This document shows, one piece after another, positions 60,398-64,000 of a stretch of 64,000 nucleotides of DNA. How positions within the stretch are numbered: the stretch's first letter is position 1; every line of letters begins with the position of its first letter. Origin of the DNA: Bryobacterales bacterium (lineage in GTDB: Bacteria; Acidobacteriota; Terriglobia; Bryobacterales; Bryobacteraceae); NCBI GenBank assembly GCA_025463005.1, contig JAOAPR010000097.1, positions 85,809 through 149,808 on the forward strand, written 5' to 3'. Both the position numbers and the translations under genes were made by a program. The notes below the pieces were generated by a model. That model saw only the letters and a list, made by a program, of their open reading frames with translations, was not told where the DNA came from and did not search any database.

Positions 60398-60867
60398 ACA
60401 AAAACGGGCGCGTCGATGCGCCTCGCCTGGCGATCGTACTGATGCGGTGCTATCGTGCGGTGAGCCAAATCGCCGAGCGTAGCATTCAAGACGCCGGATT
60501 GTGCCTGACCGATTTCGCCGCACTCGAGGCCCTGCTGCACAAGGGTCCGCTCACGATTACCGAGATTCAGGGCAAGGTCCTGTTAGCCAGCGGGTCAATG
60601 ACCGCCGCGGTGGACCGGTTGGAGAAGAAAGGCCTCGTAGTGCGGACGTCGGCGACGAACGACAGGCGAGCTAAGCTCGTGGAGCTTACGCCGGAGGGCA
60701 GGCGAATTGCGAAAACCGCCTTCGGCCGCCACGCCGCTGAACTCGAGGCGGCCATGGCTGTCTTGAATCCGGCCGAAAAGCGGCAGCTTCACACGCTTCT
60801 CAAGAAGCTGGGCTTATTTGCCGCTGATGTTGGACCCGCGAAACACCGATCATTCATCCGGCAGTAA
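60394..60867 (+). CDS. MarR-family transcriptional regulator
   Basis: The 157-residue protein has a winged-helix domain with the MarR pattern: FAALEALLHKGPLTITEIQGKVLLASGSMTAAVDRLEKKGLVVR and the wing DDRRAKLVELTPEGRR read in register with TNDRR. The family senses phenols, thiols or oxidants. Its start overlaps the DoxX stop as ATGA. The end overlaps the end of the PilZ gene by 14 bp on the other strand. Confidence 0.88.
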   Translation: MNKNGRVDAPRLAIVLMRCYRAVSQIAERSIQDAGLCLTDFAALEALLHKGPLTITEIQGKVLLASGSMTAAVDRLEKKGLVVRTSATNDRRAKLVELTPEGRRIAKTAFGRHAAELEAAMAVLNPAEKRQLHTLLKKLGLFAADVGPAKHRSFIRQ

Positions 60868-61138
60868 GAATCAGGAACCCGCTGATGGTGGTGCCTTCGC
60901 TGACATGACTCCAGATGACCCGGGCCCGACCGGAAATGTCTGCTTGTTCGTACTCGACCTCCAGACCGGGAACGATGGTCTTGGACGAGTGAGAAGCGCG
61001 AAAGCCTCGGATACTCGTCTCGATCAGCTCGGCTTCCACGGCATCAGGAAGGGGATCTTCGAACATGATTCGGACGCGGCCGGCGCCGGCATACCTCGCA
61101 TGGCTTCGGCGCTCCGATGTTTGCGGGCTCACGTTCAA
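60854..61138 (-). CDS. PilZ-domain protein
   Basis: The 94-residue protein has the PilZ pattern: basic RRSHARY near the N-terminus, then LIETSIRGFRASHSS with the D/N-x-S-x-x-G-like segment and GRARVIWSH. In active c-di-GMP receptors RxxxR and DxSxxG bind the ligand; here the second motif is ETSIRG with T in place of the usual S spacing, so binding is uncertain. The start is TTG at 61138, overlapping the sigma-54 activator's stop, which indicates translational coupling. Confidence 0.72.
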   Translation of the reverse strand: MNVSPQTSERRSHARYAGAGRVRIMFEDPLPDAVEAELIETSIRGFRASHSSKTIVPGLEVEYEQADISGRARVIWSHVSEGTTISGFLILTAG

Positions 61139-62103
61139 CGCGCCGCCGATAGAGCCCCGTCTGATACCACACCGTAGGACTTTATTTTGCGTTGAAGGGT
61201 TCGCTTCGAGATCCCTAGGGTGTCCGCGGCCCTTTGCTGGTGGCCGTTCGTTTCTTCCAAAGCCTTGAGAATGGCCGTACGCTCCAGCGTATCGAGCCGT
61301 GCAAGGCTGTGCAGGCTGGATATGTATGTATCGCTTTCCAGTTCTTCCGGCAAATCTGCCACCGTGATTTCCGGCCCGGTCGCCATGATCGCGGCTCGAA
61401 CGACTACGTTTCTGAGTTCACGAACATTTCCAGGCCAAGGATAGCTGAGCAGCTTCTTAATCACGTCATCGGAGAAGCGGCTGCCGGGTTTTGTCGGTTT
61501 GAGGTAGTGCATCGCCAGCGGCAAGATGTCATCTTTCCGCTCGCGGAGCGGCGGCACCGAAATCTTGATCTGACAAAGACGATGATAAAGGTCCGATCGG
61601 AAACGCCCTGTTTGAACGGCGGCCTTCAGATCCTGGTTGGTGGCGGTAATGAGGCGGACATTCACCGAGACTTTCTTCGTTCCACCCAAGCGATAGTAGG
61701 GCACCCCATCCAGTATCCGGAGGAGCTTAACCTGCATACGAAGATCCAGGTCCCCAATTTCATCGAGGAACAAGGTACCCTCATCGGCCAGCTCAAACAG
61801 CCCGGGTTTAGAGCTATCGGCCCCGCTGAAGGCCCCTTTTTCGTAACCGAACAATTCACTCTCGAGGAGATTCTCGGGCAGGGCCGCACAATTAATGTCC
61901 ACCCATGACTTCGAGCCACGCAGAGAATACTGATGAATGGCGCGCGCCATGACCTCTTTGCCAGTGCCGCTCTCTCCGGTGATGAGCACAGTCGCGTTGG
62001 TGGCCGCGAACTTCTCCACCAAGGTCAAAACATTCCGCATCGCTTCGCTGGCGAACACAGCGGCGACGCCGAGGAACTCGCGCGTCTCACAGGAAGTCGT
62101 CAT
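61135..62103 (-). CDS. Sigma-54-dependent transcriptional activator without receiver domain
   Basis: The protein of about 322 residues is a bEBP of the short type. It has the AAA+ domain (Walker A GESGTGKE, GYEKGAFSGADSSKPG, Walker B FLDEIGDLD, and R fingers in FRSDLYHRL) and a C-terminal Fis-type HTH (GHQQRAADTLGISKRTLQRKIKSYG). The GAFTGA loop reads GAFSGA. There is no N-terminal sensor, so activity may be set by a partner. The ATG at 62103 is preferred to the GTG one codon upstream. Confidence 0.88.
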   Translation of the reverse strand: MTTSCETREFLGVAAVFASEAMRNVLTLVEKFAATNATVLITGESGTGKEVMARAIHQYSLRGSKSWVDINCAALPENLLESELFGYEKGAFSGADSSKPGLFELADEGTLFLDEIGDLDLRMQVKLLRILDGVPYYRLGGTKKVSVNVRLITATNQDLKAAVQTGRFRSDLYHRLCQIKISVPPLRERKDDILPLAMHYLKPTKPGSRFSDDVIKKLLSYPWPGNVRELRNVVVRAAIMATGPEITVADLPEELESDTYISSLHSLARLDTLERTAILKALEETNGHQQRAADTLGISKRTLQRKIKSYGVVSDGALSAAR

Positions 62104-62208
62104 CACTAAGAAGGCTAGAGTCCCATTATTCAGGTTGCGACTCTACGAATCCATAAGGCCTTCGCATCAAGGCCATCCAACAGAACGCCTGATGGCACGA
62201 TGCGGGCT

Positions 62209-63015
62209 CTAGAACGAAAGTACGAGCCCTGGGGAAGTCCCTAGAGGGGGCGGAAGCGCGCCGACCAGCCGCTGAGTATAAGGATGGCGAGGAGCTTCAA
62301 AAATCTGGTTGGTTGCGGCCACCTCGACGATCTCACCGGCATGGAGAATGGCGACGCGCTGGCAGAGGCGGGCGACCGATAAAAGATCATGCGAGATGAA
62401 CAGCACCGCCATCTTCAGTTCCCGGCTCAAACGCGCAAATAGATCCAGGATCTCGGCTTGAGTGATCACATCCAGCGCGCTCGTTGGTTCATCTGCCAGC
62501 AGAAGCAGCGGGCGATGCAGAATCGCCATTGCGATTAAAACCCGTTGAGCCAGTCCAACGCTTAGCTGCCGCGAATACTTTCGAAGGAAGGCTTCCTCCG
62601 GCGGAAGGCTCACACTTTCGAGCAATTCCATTACGCGTTGCTTCCAAGTGCCCGAATCGCCGCCTTGACACCGCCAAGCCTCTTTGAGTTGTGTTCCAAT
62701 TTTCAGCGCAGGATTCAGAGCCGACATCGGGCTTTGCAATACCAGTCCGATCTCCTTCCCGCGGATCCCGCGTAACTCGCGCTGGTCGAGCGTCATGAGA
62801 TCGCGGCCATGAAAACGGATCGATCCGCGTGCCCTTCCGCCATTGAGTTCCACCAGGCGCAGGATCGTCATAGCCAAAGTGCTCTTGCCCGATCCGCTCT
62901 GTCCGACCAGGCCGACGATCTCCCCGGCATGGACGTCCAGCGTCACATTTCGGAGAACGCCAGTTTTCCCGGGGTAGTCCACCGAGACGTTCAATGATAG
63001 AAGAGGATCGTTCAT
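62209..63015 (-). CDS. ABC transporter ATP-binding protein of the peptide/nickel type
   Basis: The 268-residue protein has Walker A GQSGSGKST, the Q-loop LVLQSPMSALNP, Walker B LLLLADEPTSALD and the H-loop ISHDL. The C-terminal RHPYTQRLVGALP is typical of DppD/OppD-type ATPases. The signature motif reads LSVGLAQR instead of LSGGQ/M. The gene overlaps the substrate-binding protein gene by ATGA, with no permease between them in the window. Confidence 0.85.
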   Translation of the reverse strand: MNDPLLSLNVSVDYPGKTGVLRNVTLDVHAGEIVGLVGQSGSGKSTLAMTILRLVELNGGRARGSIRFHGRDLMTLDQRELRGIRGKEIGLVLQSPMSALNPALKIGTQLKEAWRCQGGDSGTWKQRVMELLESVSLPPEEAFLRKYSRQLSVGLAQRVLIAMAILHRPLLLLADEPTSALDVITQAEILDLFARLSRELKMAVLFISHDLLSVARLCQRVAILHAGEIVEVAATNQIFEAPRHPYTQRLVGALPPPLGTSPGLVLSF

Positions 63016-64000
63016 CGGCGCGATTGGACGACAGTTCCATCAACACTGAGTTGTTCAGCGTTCCAGAACGTCTGTGGCCGCAGCACTACCGGGTGCCCGT
63101 TCTTTACCGCCGGCGACATCGCCGCCAGAACGTTCTTGTTGACCAGGTAGATTATCGGGGCCTGTTCGACAATGATCTGCTGAACCCGGTCGAAGGCCGC
63201 TTTGCGTTTCTTAGTGTCCAGTTGCGACGCCTGTAAGCGCATCAACCGGTCGATCTCTTCCTCCCAGGGCGTTTCAGGCTTGACTTGTTTGGGACTCCAC
63301 GCATGCATGCTGGACGAACTCAGCCACATGTTCATCTGCATGTTCGGATCCAGGTCCACGTTGACCAAGCCGAGCAGGCACGCATCGTAATCCAGCGTTC
63401 GGTTCATTCGTTCCAGCACCGACGGGAAATCGAGTGTCGCGACGTTCAGCTTGATTCCGATCTTGGCAAGGTCCTGATTCATCATCGCAGCCATGCGCTC
63501 GCGGTACTTGTTGCCCGAGTTGGTCATGATGTTAAATTCGACCGGATGACCTCCACTGTCCCGCAATACACCGCCGGTCAATTGAAAACCTGCCTGCTGC
63601 AGGCTGCGCAACGCCTCCTGCGGACGATATGACGGAGCCTTGAGACCGGTGTTGAACCAGACGCGGTTGGCCGGAGACACCGGGCCGATCGCCGGCCGAG
63701 CGTGGCCCTTATAAACGATTCGGCTGATGTCTTCCCGATTAATCGCATCCGAAACTGCGCGTCGGAACGCCATGGACCGGAACCATGCCTTTTTGTATGA
63801 AGCGATCGGCGACGCGGGAGCCTGGTTAAACCACAAAAATTCCGAGTCCATTCCAGGGCCGGCATCGTAAACGGACTGCGGCGATTGTGCGGCGAGCCGG
63901 TCGAAATGCTCCGCTGCAAGCGTGTTAATCAACTGAATCTCGCCACGCTCAAATCGAAGCAGCTCGACCTCACGATTCTGTTCGATATCGAGCCTGATCG
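63012..64000 (-). CDS. Family 5 extracellular solute-binding protein (partial, 5' end outside window)
   Basis: The frame stays open to the window edge, so the start and any signal peptide are missing. The visible ~329 residues contain FERGEIQLINTLAAEHFDRL, WFRSMAFRRAVSDAINREDI, then RPQEALRSLQQAGFQL and AAFDRVQQIIVEQAPIIYLVNKN, which are hallmarks of SBP_bac_5 (DppA/NikA-like) proteins. They bind peptides or nickel chelates. The C-terminal stop overlaps the ATPase start. Confidence 0.85.
   Translation of the reverse strand, partial: IRLDIEQNREVELLRFERGEIQLINTLAAEHFDRLAAQSPQSVYDAGPGMDSEFLWFNQAPASPIASYKKAWFRSMAFRRAVSDAINREDISRIVYKGHARPAIGPVSPANRVWFNTGLKAPSYRPQEALRSLQQAGFQLTGGVLRDSGGHPVEFNIMTNSGNKYRERMAAMMNQDLAKIGIKLNVATLDFPSVLERMNRTLDYDACLLGLVNVDLDPNMQMNMWLSSSSMHAWSPKQVKPETPWEEEIDRLMRLQASQLDTKKRKAAFDRVQQIIVEQAPIIYLVNKNVLAAMSPAVKNGHPVVLRPQTFWNAEQLSVDGTVVQSRR

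Noticed and set aside
1..64000. CRISPR array, transposon or phage genes
   Set aside because: No regularly spaced repeats, transposase, integrase or phage structural genes were found. The tRNA-tail repeats are the only sign of a mobile element.

Overview
The window looks like chromosome of an acidobacterium, most likely of the Bryobacterales/Solibacter type. This rests on gene content, not on a marker gene: a VWFA-related acidobacterial-type VWA protein, a Ser/Thr kinase fused to a TolB/WD40-like propeller, DUF1592 and DUF1552 proteins, tandem carboxymuconolactone-decarboxylase domains, DUF6152, many exported NHL propellers, and a paralogous family of exported proteins with a 'DGKPDLSGVW' start. 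The DNA is GC-rich. There is no rRNA gene, complete tRNA, transposase, integrase or CRISPR array.

Layout. 1-1.7 kb: a scar of integration, with two 127-bp direct repeats that each end in the 3' part of a tRNA gene, flanking a small exported DUF1566-like gene. 1.7-4.3 kb: DinB protein, then a leftward operon of DUF6580 membrane protein, BtuF-like binding protein and Dph6-like ATP pyrophosphatase. 4.6-8.4 kb: a rightward PaoABC-like molybdenum hydroxylase operon. 8.5-25 kb: mostly leftward genes for exported proteins, comprising the kinase-propeller, four NHL propellers, tandem CMD protein, two 'SGVW' family proteins, an alpha/beta hydrolase, a cytochrome-PQQ dehydrogenase and a cytochrome-copper monooxygenase-like protein. 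25-27.6 kb: an ExeA-like ATPase fused to a TonB C-terminal domain, then gene debris. 27.6-34.8 kb: a redox and stress block with a ferritin-like protein, a five-module membrane reductase (TM region, two haem c, FNR, ferredoxin), a nucleotidyltransferase, cytochrome c, DksA/TraR protein, haem-binding protein, and an anti-sigma/ECF sigma pair. 35-41.5 kb: vanadium haloperoxidase-like protein, a second PaoABC-like operon (leftward) and an SMP-30-like propeller. 41.5-47.8 kb: AlkB, Hsp15-like protein, and a TetR-controlled TolC-EmrA-EmrB-like efflux operon with visible operators. 47.8-53.9 kb: leftward operon DUF1592, orphan SecD P1-head protein, DUF1552, ankyrin protein. 54-59.1 kb: more 'SGVW' proteins, DUF6152, VWA and SRPBCC proteins. 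59.2-64 kb: a fused hydrogenase relic, DoxX-MarR, PilZ, a sigma-54 activator and part of a peptide-type ABC transporter.

How it fits together. The window is dominated by envelope and periplasmic oxidative chemistry: molybdenum hydroxylases, PQQ dehydrogenase, several c-type haem proteins, haloperoxidase-like protein, and many exported propellers and small-molecule-binding folds. I read it as an accessory oxidative/catabolic region rather than one pathway. The most unusual items are the cytochrome-FNR-ferredoxin fusion, the ExeA-TonB fusion, the free-standing SecD P1-head protein, the hhyS/hypB deletion scar and the expanded 'SGVW' family. No obvious defence system or biosynthetic cluster is present.
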